From Terebella lapidaria (lineage: Eukaryota > Annelida > Polychaeta > Terebellida > Terebellidae), in the NCBI GenBank assembly GCA_949152475.1, contig OX424562.1:24800209-24864208 (forward strand): a stretch of DNA of 64,000 nt, written 5' to 3'. Shown piece after piece: positions 1-11,454 of this stretch (its first letter is position 1; each line of letters opens with the position of its first letter). The position numbers were made by a program, and so were the translations under genes. A model generated the notes under the pieces. It was not told the DNA's origin. It worked only from the letters and a program-made list of their open reading frames with translations, and searched no databases.

Positions 1-430
1 GGAGTGAATATGCAATTATATCGCGCAATAAATTAACCAATCATGGACAGTGTTTTATGACGCGATCAAAATATATTTATATCGCGCGTTAATTCAACCA
101 TTCGTACACCGTCTCTCCATGCGCGACACATTTAAGGATACTTATTGCGCGCATTAAATCAGCAATTGTATGGCGCAGTAAACCAGCCAATCATGTAAGG
201 TGTTTTATGTCACGGTACAATTTGATTTAGATCGCGGAATAAATCATCCAATGACAACCTGTGATTTCATGCCCGCAATAAATATATGCATCGCGCATTG
301 AAAGACAGGTTATGAATGGTTGACATATAGCGCGACATAAATATATTTAGATCGCGATATATAACGCCTCACCTGATTGGCTGATTTACTGCGCGACATA
401 ATTCCTTATTTATCGCGCGCAACAAACTTT
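1..430. repeat. Degenerate CGCG-rich tandem repeat
   Basis: Variants of a unit of roughly 60-65 bp recur, carrying ATCGCGCAATAAAT, CCAATCAT and GTGTTTTATG cores, spaced by ATATATTTA tracts. Toward the right end the same words appear on the opposite strand. The units are too diverged for precise borders, and the array may begin before the window. No open frame of interest lies in it. Confidence 0.6.
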
Positions 431-1127
431 ACTTCTGACCAGTTTGGCCAACCATACTTTTATCCCTTTCCGAGCGATGACATCACCACTATGTAATGTG
501 TTTTTCAACTTCTTAGCACCAAAAAGAGCCAGATTCTGATGATGACAATACCAAAGCTAGTACTTTCTCTCGAAAATTGTAGTCATATTACACCTACATG
601 TACCTGATCGGGCCATGATTATGGACACATATATAATGTAATATTTCTGATTTGTATTAAAATTATACTGAACAAACCCACGAAAATAGACCAAATTTCT
701 AAATTCAACTGGATAATGAGAATGTTGTTGGTCATAAACCTAGTGCACATAAATGGTCAAATGAATGAGTTTACCATCTTTTGTAATATATTGTAACACA
801 TTGTAAACTGTTGCTTTTTTTTACTGATTTATTTATACATTCAACCTCCAAACAAACATCTTCAAATGAACGAAAATTGGAGATTGGGTTCTCAGAATCG
901 ATAGCTACATGATGTTTGCAACATGAAAATCGACAATGGAAATGATCCGAGTAAACAAGTGGCAATTTCATGTTGTATTTCTCTGGTTCTGTTGTTTGTA
1001 CAGTCCATATATGTGTCCATCTTTGCAAATGCACAAGTAATCACGCCTATGTCCTCGTGTACATAAACCTGCAACCTGTTATTCATGAAACTCCACTGCA
1101 TGAAATCTTATATTGTAGTAAATAATA

Positions 1128-1658
1128 TAGGCCTGGGGCCATTCCTGAAACAAAGCATATTCTGAGAGTTATCTGCACCCCCATGCCAACATAGGTTTGA
1201 TGATTGTTTTATGTTCTATGATATGTTAGAAAAAAATGTAAAAACATTAACCTCTGATAAAAGTGTCCGAACGACTTCAAAATCCAAGATGGCCGCCGCA
1301 ACCCCCCTGATTTCGCAGTTTTCGTCGTAAATCCCCATAAACTCGGTTCTATGATACTTAGGGACGTGATTTTCATATCATATGATAGGTATTGATGAGC
1401 ACTACCATCTACAGGCCATATCTTAGCTCGCCTTCTCATAATTTCTAATATAAGGACAAAATTTCTCCAAAAATCAACCCCAAATCATCTAAATCGGTTA
1501 CTTATTAAGAACTACAGGTTTTTGTTGTCTTATTTTTCATATTGAGAGACGGAAATGCACCCTGGAATGCAATCACAATAACTACTCTCTTCCGTTGATA
1601 ACTCAATTTTGATTTAGCCAAAGTAAGTGGAACAAAAAGTGCATCAAACATGATTATC
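1128..1658 (+). repeat. Left terminal inverted repeat
   Basis: Pairs with the reverse complement of 7292-7819. Shared words in order include ATCTGCACCCCC, CCAACATAGGTTT, AAGTGTCCGAACGAC, CCAAGATGGCCGCCGC, TTGATGAGCACTAC, TAAGGACAAAAT and TTGATTTAGCCAAAGT. The two arms differ by scattered substitutions and small indels, so they have diverged since insertion or tolerate drift. A short copy of an internal TIR segment (TCTATGATACCTAGAGACGTGAT) recurs in part just inside, near 1873-1895. Confidence 0.85.
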
Positions 1659-2059
1659 TATGTGCACATGTAGTTTTGTTTGGGTGGCTGGCTGGGACAC
1701 ATAGGCCTGATACTGGGCAACACGATTTCCATTTGATATGCAGTATTATGAATTCATTTTAATTAAAGCTTGTGTGTTTGCCCTTCCTTCTATAGATTCT
1801 GCATGTCTCCATGGTTTCGGGATGTTTTATTCCATGGTTGCTATGGTGTTATTGTACCCTATTGTTTTGTTTCTATGATACCTAGAGACGTGATTCCCAA
1901 GTCATGTGGACAAGTTTGAGTTTGCTCTTCCATCTATTCTGAACGTTTCCATGGTTTCGGGTTGTATTATGGTTTTGTTTATCCGGGAAGGTGATTGCCT
2001 CACAAATATATGGCATGAAATGATATGTCAATTTGAAAAATGTAGTGACAAATGGAAAA

Positions 2060-5000
2060 ATGGCTGATAACTCGGCTGAAATAAACTGGCAGAAATGCCT
2101 CTGCCATGGCTATTCCACATCAACTGGAAAGCTAGAGAAATTCTCCCCTGCATCATGGGCAACATTTTGCAAAGCTGCCAAAAGGAGGGGAGACTCCATC
2201 TACAGAAAACTCTCTGAATACTTAAGTGGCAAAAATGATTTGCCAGTCCAAGTTACTGACTTGGTCAAGCATCATAATTGTTATGCCGTGTACACCCTCG
2301 AAAAGAGTATCCGGCTGGCCGAACATGCAAGACTCCAGACAGATTCGACAGGCCCTTGTGCCAAAATACCAAAACAGGAGAACGTTGGCCCCTCTGAGCC
2401 TGCAACTCGTGCTTCAACCCCTACAATGGACAAATCCAAATGTGCCATTTGTCAAGTTGATAAGAAACTGGCAGGAGACAGACGACGGAATGAACCCGTA
2501 CATCCGCTGACTCTGGACGCCGCAGTGATAACATTGCGTGAGGCTGCTGAGAAACGAGGGGACACAAAACTTCTGCTTGAGTTAGGTGGTGGCGGGCGTG
2601 GTGGCACAGATGCTATAGCTGGAGATATCATGATTCATAGGAGCTGCCGCAGCACTTACACTCACCAACGTTGCACCAACAGGAAGCAAACTCAGATGCA
2701 ATATGATGACCCATACGATGTCAGCTTTGAAAAGCTGGCAAATCACATCGAGGATTGTGTAATCCATGGTTATGATGTCCTGCCAATCTCAGAAGTTTTG
2801 AGAACTTTCATCAGCATCCTCAAAGAAAATGGAGTCGATCAACCAGACTACAGGAAAGAAAAACTAAAGAAGCGCTTAGTGGCCAAGTTTGGAAACAAAC
2901 TTTCATTTTGGTATCCTAAGTATCGCCGTGGATGTGAACTGATATTCTCTAATGAGGCTCCAGTAGGAATGTTCGTAGAAAGTAGTACAGGTATACCAGG
3001 AGAGCAGGATGATGACGAAGAATTTGATATCACAATACCAGCAGAGCCAGAAAGCACACAAGACGTCAAGAACGTTTACCATGCTTCCCAGCTGACGAAG
3101 AAGGCAATCACCGAACTTGTTGACATGCCTTGGCCACCACTACCAGGACACATCACACAAGATGCTGCAGAAAGCTATGTCCCTGTGACACTATACAATT
3201 TCTTGGCTTGGGCGATGCAGGACGACCGTGACATCGAAAACATTTCCTTGGATCGGCGCGTTCAAGTCCGAGACAGTCTTCATTTGAAAATTATAGCAAT
3301 CGCTCAGGACATCGTTTATACAGCGCGATGTGGACGAGTTCGAACACCGAAGCACGTATCTCTTGCCATAAGTGCACATCATCTGACAGGGAGCATGCAA
3401 ATTGTCGACCTTCTGAATGGATTCGGACATTGCATATCGAAAAGCAAACTCCAGGAGGTCGAAACAGCTTTGACAACACACCGCATGAACCAGGCTGCCG
3501 ACTCCATTCCTTCAAACATTGTGCCACATATTCCAGTCGTTCTCGTTTGGGACAACAATGATATCAATGAGGAGACATTGTCTGGGAAAAACACCACACA
3601 CTGCACCAATGGAATCGTGATACAACCAGCAGTACCATACTGTGAACAACTATCAACTCAGCAACAGTCAACTCGCAGAAAATGTAGTCGATCTGTTGAA
3701 CCTCAGAATCCACAACTTTTGGAATACAGGTACAGTGCTGATATAATGATATGTGTATGTTTTGGAATATTGTCTGATGGCATGTCCAACTTTTTTCCAA
3801 TCACATTTTTTTGTTTTACACACGTTTGGCCATTGTTATACATGTATGTTACAGGTCTACCAACCGATGTGGTCCTGAGAGAATGCAAAGTCCAGCAGAT
3901 GTGGTCACAAGCTCTGAGCTAGAGATGTCCAGAAAAGCCAAGCTGACTGATGTTGCGTGGTTCTTGGCAAGACTTACATCAGATCTCAAGATTCCACAAT
4001 CAGGTGATCAGCAGCTGATCCCTGGATGGAACGGGTTCAACATTCAGCTGCGCAAAGATGCTCCTATACCACCTGCTCATAATATTGGGTATCTGCCAGT
4101 AATCAATGACACACCAACATCACTGGATGTGGTGTATACCTTGATGAAGAAATCAATTGAACTTTCAGACAAAATCAATGAAGTCACACCACATCTTGAA
4201 AACAAACCAGGCATAACAATTGTTCTAGATCAGGCGGTCTATGCCAAGGCATTAGAAGTGAGATCTTCTTCACGTGATGAAGATATGAAGCGTGTTGTTC
4301 TACGAATGGGGGCTTTCCATGTTATTACTAACTACCTCTCTGTGCTTGGTCGGAGGTTTGGCAGTGCTGGACTTAGGGATGTGCTGATAGAGTCTGATGT
4401 GCTGGCGTCTGGCTCAGTTGATTCTGCACTTGACGGTAAGCAGTATAACCGTGCTCTTCGTGCCCATAAACTGGTTGTTGAGGCTATGCAGCGGTTACGT
4501 TGGGACGCTTTCTTGGATTGGAATGATGAGTCGAATTCTCCCCTGGACTTGGGTCCACTGGTTCCACTGGTCGACCACGTGCGACAGAGTATGGATTCTG
4601 CTGCCATGCGAGATCTAATTGAGTCTCAACCATTGCACCAAGTGCGAGTACACTACCAGTCGTTCTGTCAAATGCTTGGACAAAATGGCCAGTTTTGGTC
4701 ATCTTACATTGACATGGTTCTACTGCTCCTCCGATTCATTCGTTCTACAAGAGAAGCTAACTGGGAACTTCACCTGGAGTGTTTGCGTGAGATGATGCCA
4801 TACTTCTTTGCATATGATCGCACTAATTATGCACGTTATCTCCCTGTATACATCACAGAGATGAGTGGACTCGCTACATCCCATCCTGATGTTGAACGTC
4901 AGCTGGCGAATGGTGAGTTTGCCGTCCAACGATCAAACAACAACACCTTCGGCAGAATACCACAGGATCAAACCATAGAGGTCACGATGAACAGAGACAC

Positions 5001-6969
5001 CAAAACATCTGGAGGAATTATCGGTATCAGTCTCAACAGAGGTGCCGTTTTCAAGTGGGCAATAATCAGAGCTGATCGAGCAGAGTTCCTGCGTCAATGC
5101 CATGAACTTGCTGGACATGACAGGCGCAAAGACACTGAGTTCACTCACAAAGATTCCAGTGCGAAACGAGTACGAGAAGATGAAGCAATGGTGCAAAGCA
5201 TCTCCAACTGCATCACTAACTGGATAAATCCATTCACAAAGGACGATGTACTGTGTCACCTGTCTTCCGGACGAATAGCCCCTGATGAACTCGCATCAGA
5301 TCTGTTGATGGCTCATGAAAAGGGTGGAATCCAAGCAGCTAAGTTTGTCCAAGAACGACTCAGCAAGGACGGAACTGTTGATTTCCATGCCACATTGCCC
5401 AAGATGAAACTACAGACATTTGCGTCTCTATCCAAGAAACCAAACCAAACAACACCGGGAAAGCTTGCCGTGATCAAGACTACTAGAGACCTCTTTGGAC
5501 GCTTGCTGGTTATTGGGCAGAGTAGAAGTGTCCCACTGGATGAACTTCTAAAATATCCTCTTGGCTCACTACCTCTAGCAATTGCAACACCAGATGGTCT
5601 CCCAGTGAAGACAGTAAAGGCATCCCTGCTCAACGCTCTAAAAACTGGTGTTGAACCCCCAGCTGATGTCCCTCAGGAAGCAACACGGATAGTTGATGCA
5701 ATGGTCATCATGCAGTCATTGAAAGCAGTTGATCTAGCGACTTATGCTGACTTGGCATCAATGATCTTCAACATTATCATAAAGGGAACAGCAGAAGATG
5801 GCCGAATCGACTGGGTGGTAGACACGTACCGTGAAGTTTCAATAAAACAGATTGAGAGAAGCAGACGAGCAAGTTCGGTGGGCACTCTGGAGACTCACAT
5901 TGGGTCGAGAAACCAAAGAATTGATCACCAGTACAAGAAGGCACTGCAAAGTGGGCGGTTCAAAGCAGAGTTGGCCAAGTTCTTACTTGATGAATGGACA
6001 CAGCCAGAATACATCAACCGGCTGAAAAATCGTCAACTGATGGTCACAACATGTGACAAATGTGTTTGCTTGAAAGTAAACAGGGAGCGGGCCGCAATTG
6101 CAAAGCTGCCTGTCCCAGAACTCTCCTGTAATCACGAAGAAGCAGACACGAGGGTGATCCTTCATGCCTTGCATGCGGCTAATATGGGGGCCGAGACCAT
6201 CATCATCAGGTCACCAGACACTGACGTTGCCATACTGGCCTTGTTCGCAGCCAGCAGGATTACTGCGAAGCTGATTCTGCAGACTGGTACGAAGCTCCGT
6301 GCAGAGTTCATGGACATCAGTGCCACTGCAGAAAAACTTGGCCCAGACATCTGCGATGCTTTGCCTGGATATCATGCATTTAGTGGGAGCGATACAACCA
6401 GTGCATTTGCTGGACGTGGAAAAGTGATGGGACTCAAGCTACTCAAGACAAATGAGACATTTCGGAACATTATGAAACAACTTGGAACAACCTTTGAAAT
6501 GAGTGCAGACGTCGTCCGAGGTGCTGAAGCAGCAGTCTGTTCCATATATGGAAAAAATGGCAAAGAAGATATCAACGAGGTGAGGGTAGACATGTTCGGC
6601 AAAACTGCTGATCCCTGCAAGCTCCCTCCCTGCAAGGATGCAACGGGTCTCCACATCCATAGGGCCAACTACCAGGCAGCAATCTGGAAAAGGTGCTTGG
6701 TCGCAAACCCGAACATTCCTAGTCCAAACGATCATGGATGGAAAGTCACGGCTGATGACGTACAGATTGTTTGGCTCACTGTAGATCCAGCACCTCAATC
6801 TGTGCTGAACTGCATCGGTTGCAAATGTACAACATGCAGCACGAACCGATGCAATTGCCGGCGAAATGGATTACCCTGCACCGGTGTCTGTGGGTGCCAG
6901 AAAACTGCGTGCGAGAACAGAAGTGAACTTCACCAAACTGAAAGTGATTCGTCAGATGAAGATGGTTAG
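2060..6969 (+). CDS. Transposon protein: zinc finger, FEN/XPG-like nuclease, CXC domain (two exons)
   Basis: Exons 2060-3729 and 3855-6969 join in frame (AG|G) to give about 1,594 codons. I chose the ATG at 2060 because the frame upstream has only a TTG before it. Near residues 127-196 a CxxC...HxxC pattern suggests a zinc-binding fold. Around residues 1312-1345, HEEADTR followed by SPDTDV resembles the EAEA and DMD acidic clusters of FEN1/XPG nucleases. GSDTTSAF near residue 1400, followed by a Gly-rich segment, resembles their GSDY and helix-hairpin-helix region. The C-terminus (about residues 1540-1580) is a Cys-rich CXC/tesmin-like cluster with CKCTTC and CGC. The protein presumably acts in the nucleus on the element's own ends. 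The domain analogy is mine and rests on motif order. Related HEEADTR/SPDTDV proteins are common in invertebrate genomes. I see no internal stop, so the gene may be active or recently so. Confidence 0.85.
3730..3854 (+). other. Intron of the transposon gene
   Basis: The donor is AATACAG|GTACAG and the acceptor is ATGTTACAG|GTCTAC, preceded by a T-rich tract. Removing these 125 bases joins the upstream frame (phase 2) to the downstream frame exactly, and neither frame is open alone across the junction. This explains why two overlapping long frames are seen here. Confidence 0.85.
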
Positions 6970-7116
6970 ATCTGCTGAACAATCCCGCTGGTACACGCAC
7001 CCGGAGTTTGCCTTGACCTCTTTGAACTCTTTGAAATCAGGTTGTGTGGCTCATTTTTGTGTTACCGTTGTAGTGTTATTATACCATGTGCTCGGAAGGT
7101 TGCTTGGCCTGGTTGT

Positions 7117-7122
7117 AATAAA
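7117..7122 (+). promoter_or_regulatory. Polyadenylation signal of the transposon gene
   Basis: AATAAA lies about 150 bases after the TAG stop and before the right TIR. A GT-rich stretch (TTGTTTGTTAT) follows. Position and motif fit a 3' end. Confidence 0.6.
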
Positions 7123-7291
7123 TTGTTTGTTATAAAATACATTTCAGTATGATTGCAAATTATTGACACAAGAATACATTCTTCCAGAAACTTTTGTCCA
7201 TAAAAAATTGTGATAATTGAATAAATGTCTGAGTGTTGGATCACAAACATTGAGGGGTTTTATTCACCAAAAACTGGACCAGATTTTTGGA

Positions 7292-7819
7292 AAGTTAATC
7301 ATGTTTTATCCACTATTTGTCCCCACTCACTTTGGCTAAATCAAAAATGATTTATCATGGGAAGAGAGTAATTATTACGATCACATTTCAACAAGCATTC
7401 CCCTCCCTCAATAAAAAAAACAAACTGACAAAGAAACCCGTAGATCATAATAAATGACCGATTTTGATGGTTTTGGGTTTATTTTTGGGGATATTTTGTC
7501 CTTATATTGAAAATTATGAGGAGGCGAGCTAAAATAGGGCCTGTAGTGTGTAGTGCTCATCAATATCTATCATATGACATGAAAATGACGTCTCTAGGTA
7601 TCATATAACCGAGTCTATGGGGATTTATGACGAAAAGCGTGAAATAAGGCGGGGTCGCGGCGGCCATCTTGGATTTTGAGGTCGTTCGGACACTTTTTTT
7701 AGAGGTTAATGTTCTTGAATTTTCTTCTCATATATCATAGTTCATAGAAATCTGATGAAACCTATGTTGGCAGGGGGGTGCAGATAAACTGCCTCTTGTG
7801 GAAAATGGCCCTAGGCCTA
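7292..7819 (-). repeat. Right terminal inverted repeat
   Basis: Reverse-complement partner of 1128-1658, ending CCCTAGGCCTA. It follows the polyadenylation region of the element's gene. The frames in it are mirror images of those in the left arm and are not genes. Confidence 0.85.
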
Positions 7820-7927
7820 ATATATCTGTTGACATAGACAGTTATTGGAATACGTTTATATTGTGGTACCTGGGAAGATTGCTTATTGAAGCTAGATACC
7901 TATCGAAGCTATAATTGTCTGAACTTT

Positions 7928-8150
7928 CTGGATCAATGAGCGTGAGCGAGTGGACATCTGTGAAGGTTGTCAGTGCCAATGTACAGAATAAAGGTGGTTG
8001 TTTAGTGGCTTGAACAGGTTGATCCACTGATTGGCGTGTCGCCCTTTGATGAGCTTAATGGATGCTAACAGTTGATCACTCTTACTGATGAGGCACAAGG
8101 GTCAATGGAAGCTCAAATTGCCCTTCCATTTGTCCACAGGAGATGTAATT
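7928..8150 (+). repeat. Module M1, copy A
   Basis: Begins CTGGATCAATGA and runs through GTCAGTGCCAATGTACAG and a TTGAACAGG core to GATGAGCTTAATGG and CTTCCATTTG. It aligns with 20216-20440, 28010-28240 and, more distantly, 33205, 36295 and 39640. The frame that is open in copy B is not open here, so I treat the module as non-coding or decayed. Confidence 0.7.
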
Positions 8151-8351
8151 GAAACCAAGTAGCGGATTTAATGATTCGATGTCTCGTATAATCTACCAGT
8201 CACTTATTCGTATTATATCTTTTGATACACAAAGACATAATATATGGGTTATTTGAATATGGATATCTCCATTATAATAAGAATATTTGATTTGAAAGTC
8301 ATTCGAACAAATGCCGTTTGACAATCTTCTTCGTGTATTTGAGTCATGACT

Positions 8352-8760
8352 GGACTCACGCCAGTACATTTACAGTAATTACAATTCCAAGCATTGAGAA
8401 TACCATGCTTGCATTGGCATCGATGAAGAAAGAACAGATGGCTGTTTTAGGGTTCAGATCCAACGGACGTTGCTTCCCATGCATTGATGAAGATTGCAAA
8501 TGCCTTGTTGTTAACGAGGTTAACTAACACAATCACATGGAGTAATACGAGGACGGACGTGGAAATGTAATTTGCTATCACCGAATTACGTAATTCTGCT
8601 GTTATTCCCAGCGGAATGCCTTGTCGATTGATGCAACTTGTCGCGCATCTGGGGCGACTGACCCTCCGGCCCAGTAATACTCGTTATCGATAGGGCCAGT
8701 TTCTAAGATATTTTAATTCCCACTTGATTTTCAGTTCCCGTGACAATTTACTGAAGGCGT
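8352..8760 (+). repeat. Module M2, copy A
   Basis: Contains GCCAGTACATTTACAGTAAT, then a frame reading IDEDCKCLVVNEVN that ends next to a GAG|GTTAAC donor-like site, then ATTACGTAAT at 8585-8594, then CTGGGGCGACTGACC...GGCCCAG. All seven M2 copies keep this order. An exon with a downstream regulatory or structured block is possible, but neither role is proven. Confidence 0.75.
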
Positions 8761-10559
8761 AGTGAACTAAAGTGGAATTGATTGGATGTATCGTCTATCT
8801 CTGGGATTGCCAATTAGGTGTACATGTAATAGGCTATATAATAACATATGACGATGATGTATGGTCACAGGTGTATTCATCCTAAATAGTGTTTACATAT
8901 ACATGTGTGTAATTTTTTTTATCGGTTATGTAAAAGTACCCCCCATAAAATTGTACACTCATCCAAAAAATATAATTGTCTCAGTTGGCGATGGCGATGT
9001 CTCAGTTGAGGATTGATATATGAGGAGCCAAAACCTCCCAATGCAATGAGGAATGACTGATAGTGTGCTTGATTCGATAGTGGAGATAAATCGGGTGCAC
9101 GATATGCATGGGATGCCCTCAACGAAACAGATTACTGATGGAATAATATCAGTACTCTGGTGCATAAATACTCGTATTCTAGCAAATAGATTGCAACTAA
9201 ATTATTGACCCGGTTACTGTGTCATAATATATGCAACTGACATTTATGAATGAATAGGAATAACTTCATATATATACATACGTGATTATATCACGTTATT
9301 ATTAGAAGGATAACCGATATCAGTTGCGTATGCACGGCGAAACCGACAAACACTGTTCACGGGTGGACGATGAAAGCTTTCTCAGTATTTAGGTTGAACT
9401 CTATTGAAACATCCTTGCACATAAGCATTGTATTGTAACAATACCCGATCATGGGATAAATGAGACATGAACAGTGGTTTGTTTGAAGTCAGACAAGCAG
9501 TATGTACAAGTAGTATACATCGCATGGTGATGTACAATTTAACAAATGTCACACGAGAGCACCACATTATTTACGAGTAGGTTGTCCTCAGACCCCAAAA
9601 CAGTAACACACGCTCCGTCTCACAGTCCACAAGTACCAGTAATTGGACATGACTCTAGTACTGGGGAGTGGACAACCGGCATGACATTTGAGGGTCAAAC
9701 ACAATTCCTGCATTTGTGTAACAGATGTCATTAGGAAAGTCCATAGTGATTTATGTATACGCCAACCGGTGGAAAGAATGTATTAAAACGTTCCCCAAAA
9801 TGAACGAGGTAGTGAATGTAGGATGCAACAGTATGAACAACGCCACATTAGCTGTATTGCCTGTCAAAATAACTGGTGTTCTCCAGGTTTTCTATTCCGA
9901 TATTATTTCTTGATATCGTCAGTTATATATGTCACATCAACGGCTTTTAATGGTCCAATTGAACACCAGTTCCTGAGAATGATGATCAGTCACGTGATAG
10001 AGGCAAAGAATTCATACTTCGTAGCATGTATTCAAATGATATTGGTGCATCGGTTTCCACAGAAGATGACACAAGAAGCTTGTTGTTTAAAGCTATAACC
10101 ACTTTTAGAATTGACAAAATTTATTCATTCTGCGATAGCTTTATTGTGTCTATAGAATGAAAAATCGCACACATTGGGGTCTGAAAATGTGTATTACGTG
10201 CCCAAATTGAGTTTCCAAATCAAGATTTAAATTCGGACCAGTCAACCTCGCATCATTTTTGTCCTCAAAGCGACCCGCCTTGTAGGCGAGTTCTATACAC
10301 AGTCTGATGACGTCATTGGTATTTGTGTAGATACTGTGGCAACCGGCTATGTAGGCAAGCCGATCATTCTCTATCCTCTGTTTTCATGCACGTTTAACAG
10401 CAAGAGTATCTGTTGTCGAACTGTGCATATTTCCTATATATTCCGGAATATCTCAAGATGCATTTTCAAGTTTGTGTGACAAACAAGAATGCTAAAGTTG
10501 GCTGATTTTAAAATTGATTCCAACTTTGATGCCAGATAAGGAAATATATCACATGTTAG

Positions 10560-10748
10560 TTAATACACGAGTCTACCTACTGTTTAGTTTATCCTGACAA
10601 AGCCGAGACTGTCATTAGCTCAAACTCTGGGGAGAATTCATTACCGAAGGTATTCCACTTAATAACGCCTCTTCAAGGAAGTGGTTTTGCAGATGAATCT
10701 GTCTCTGGGGTGCACTACGCTGTCTGGACAAAAGATTCCAGTGTGAAG
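10560..10748 (+). CDS. Exon-like segment, SGVHY family, copy A1
   Basis: A frame through VYPDKAE...GSGFADESVSGVHYAVWTKD ends at a possible donor GTGAAG|GTATTT. It matches at protein level the frames at 15279-15547 and 22996-23301. A stop lies just upstream where the others stay open, so this copy is either decayed or starts at a later splice site. The product is unknown: a small cysteine-containing, perhaps extracellular, domain. Confidence 0.35.
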
Positions 10749-10938
10749 GTATTTCCTACACAGAGACAATGTAGATTTATTCATACGTTATGCACAACAA
10801 GTGTCTATAACTTAGCTTAATCATATTTATGTAAAACCCATATATAACAAAACATATATCAAGATTTGTCTATCAAATCACATAGCTTTCTATCTACAAG
10901 GAGCGTTATAACATTTTTCAGTTCATTTGTTAGTCCAG

Positions 10939-11090
10939 TGTTGACATTGTTCGTTTAGCAAAATACCCATTCGAAAGAATTGGAGTTGTGCAGATAACCT
11001 GCCCAGGGAATACATTTTATCTCAAGTTCACTTCTTTGAGCTGCTTTCATTCGAAACGGCAGCCAACCAGTTTCATGCTGATATATTATG
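10939..11090 (+). CDS. Possible exon, unknown protein
   Basis: Open for 49 codons between an acceptor-like GTCCAG and a consensus donor ATG|GTAAGT. It includes GVVQITCPGNTFYLK and two cysteines. A related donor, AATG|GTAAGTG, recurs at 14751 in the sister sub-copy, but the frame upstream of it is not clearly kept. The length alone is not significant; the splice-site context is the main support. Confidence 0.25.
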
Positions 11091-11155
11091 GTAAGTGTTC
11101 TGTATACTGTGACGATATCTTTCAATACTAATTTCTTTAATTATTCAGCAATTAT

Positions 11156-11454
11156 CACAATTTCTCTCTCAAAGGTCTCTCTTGCGTGACAGCGTAGGGT
11201 CTACATCCATACACGTCATATATAAGGTAACCATTACAGCTGGTAACATGACGTACAGACACCTATGTCTTATTAATCTGTCGTCGTTATTAAATCAGGT
11301 ATGTGATCAATCACGGAATTCTTGCAACCAGCTCGTGATTCCCGCAACGAATATATTATCGATTCATATTAACGAGACACTTTCCCATCTGAGTGATCAC
11401 GGCTTGAATTTACCAGTGCGAGTGAATCGTCTCGACATAATCATGTACAACTAG
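11156..11454 (+). CDS. Exon-like frame overlapping module M5
   Basis: Open from an acceptor-like TTAATTATTCAG to a stop after about 100 codons. The frame includes NLSSLLNQVCDQSRN. Related peptides (for example DLSSLLDQECNQSRN) can be read in the M5 copies at 25.1 kb and 38.4 kb. Internal donor-like sites (AAG|GTAACC and CAG|GTATGT) leave the real exon end uncertain. No family recognised. Confidence 0.3.
11250..11420 (+). repeat. Module M5, copy A1
   Basis: CTGTCGTCGTTATTAAATCAG followed by ATGTGATCAATCACGGAATT-like sequence. It matches 13570, 17350, 22130, 25100, 31790 and 38390. Confidence 0.65.

Larger units (their letters stand above)
1128..7819 (+). mobile_element. Academ-like DNA transposon with long TIRs
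   Basis: A 6.69-kb element bounded by inverted repeats that start TAGGCCTRGGGCCATT and continue inward for about 530 bp. The flanks repeat ATA (1125-1127 and 7820-7822). Because the ends are palindromic, the same data also allow an AATAT 5-bp duplication around AGGCCT ends. Sister host segments near 20085-20120 and 27880-27915 lack the element and give its empty site, so the borders are well supported. The single gene inside encodes a FEN/XPG-like nuclease region and a CXC cysteine cluster. Academ elements with an XPG-type nuclease and 3-4-bp target duplications are the closest class I know; the superfamily assignment is inference. The gene looks open and the ends are present, so the copy may be complete. 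Confidence 0.85.

Noticed and set aside
1209-1439. Frame in the left TIR and its mirror in the right TIR
   Set aside because: A by-product of the inverted repeat; not conserved as an open frame in the other arm.
1128-7819. Polinton-like interpretation because of AG...CT ends and long inverted repeats
   Set aside because: The element lacks a DNA polymerase, integrase and capsid genes, and its target duplication is not 6 bp.
8540-8720. tRNA- or 5S-derived SINE head in module M2 (GGGGCGACTG)
   Set aside because: No A/B box pair or cloverleaf could be drawn, and copies occur only inside array units rather than with A-rich tails and duplications.
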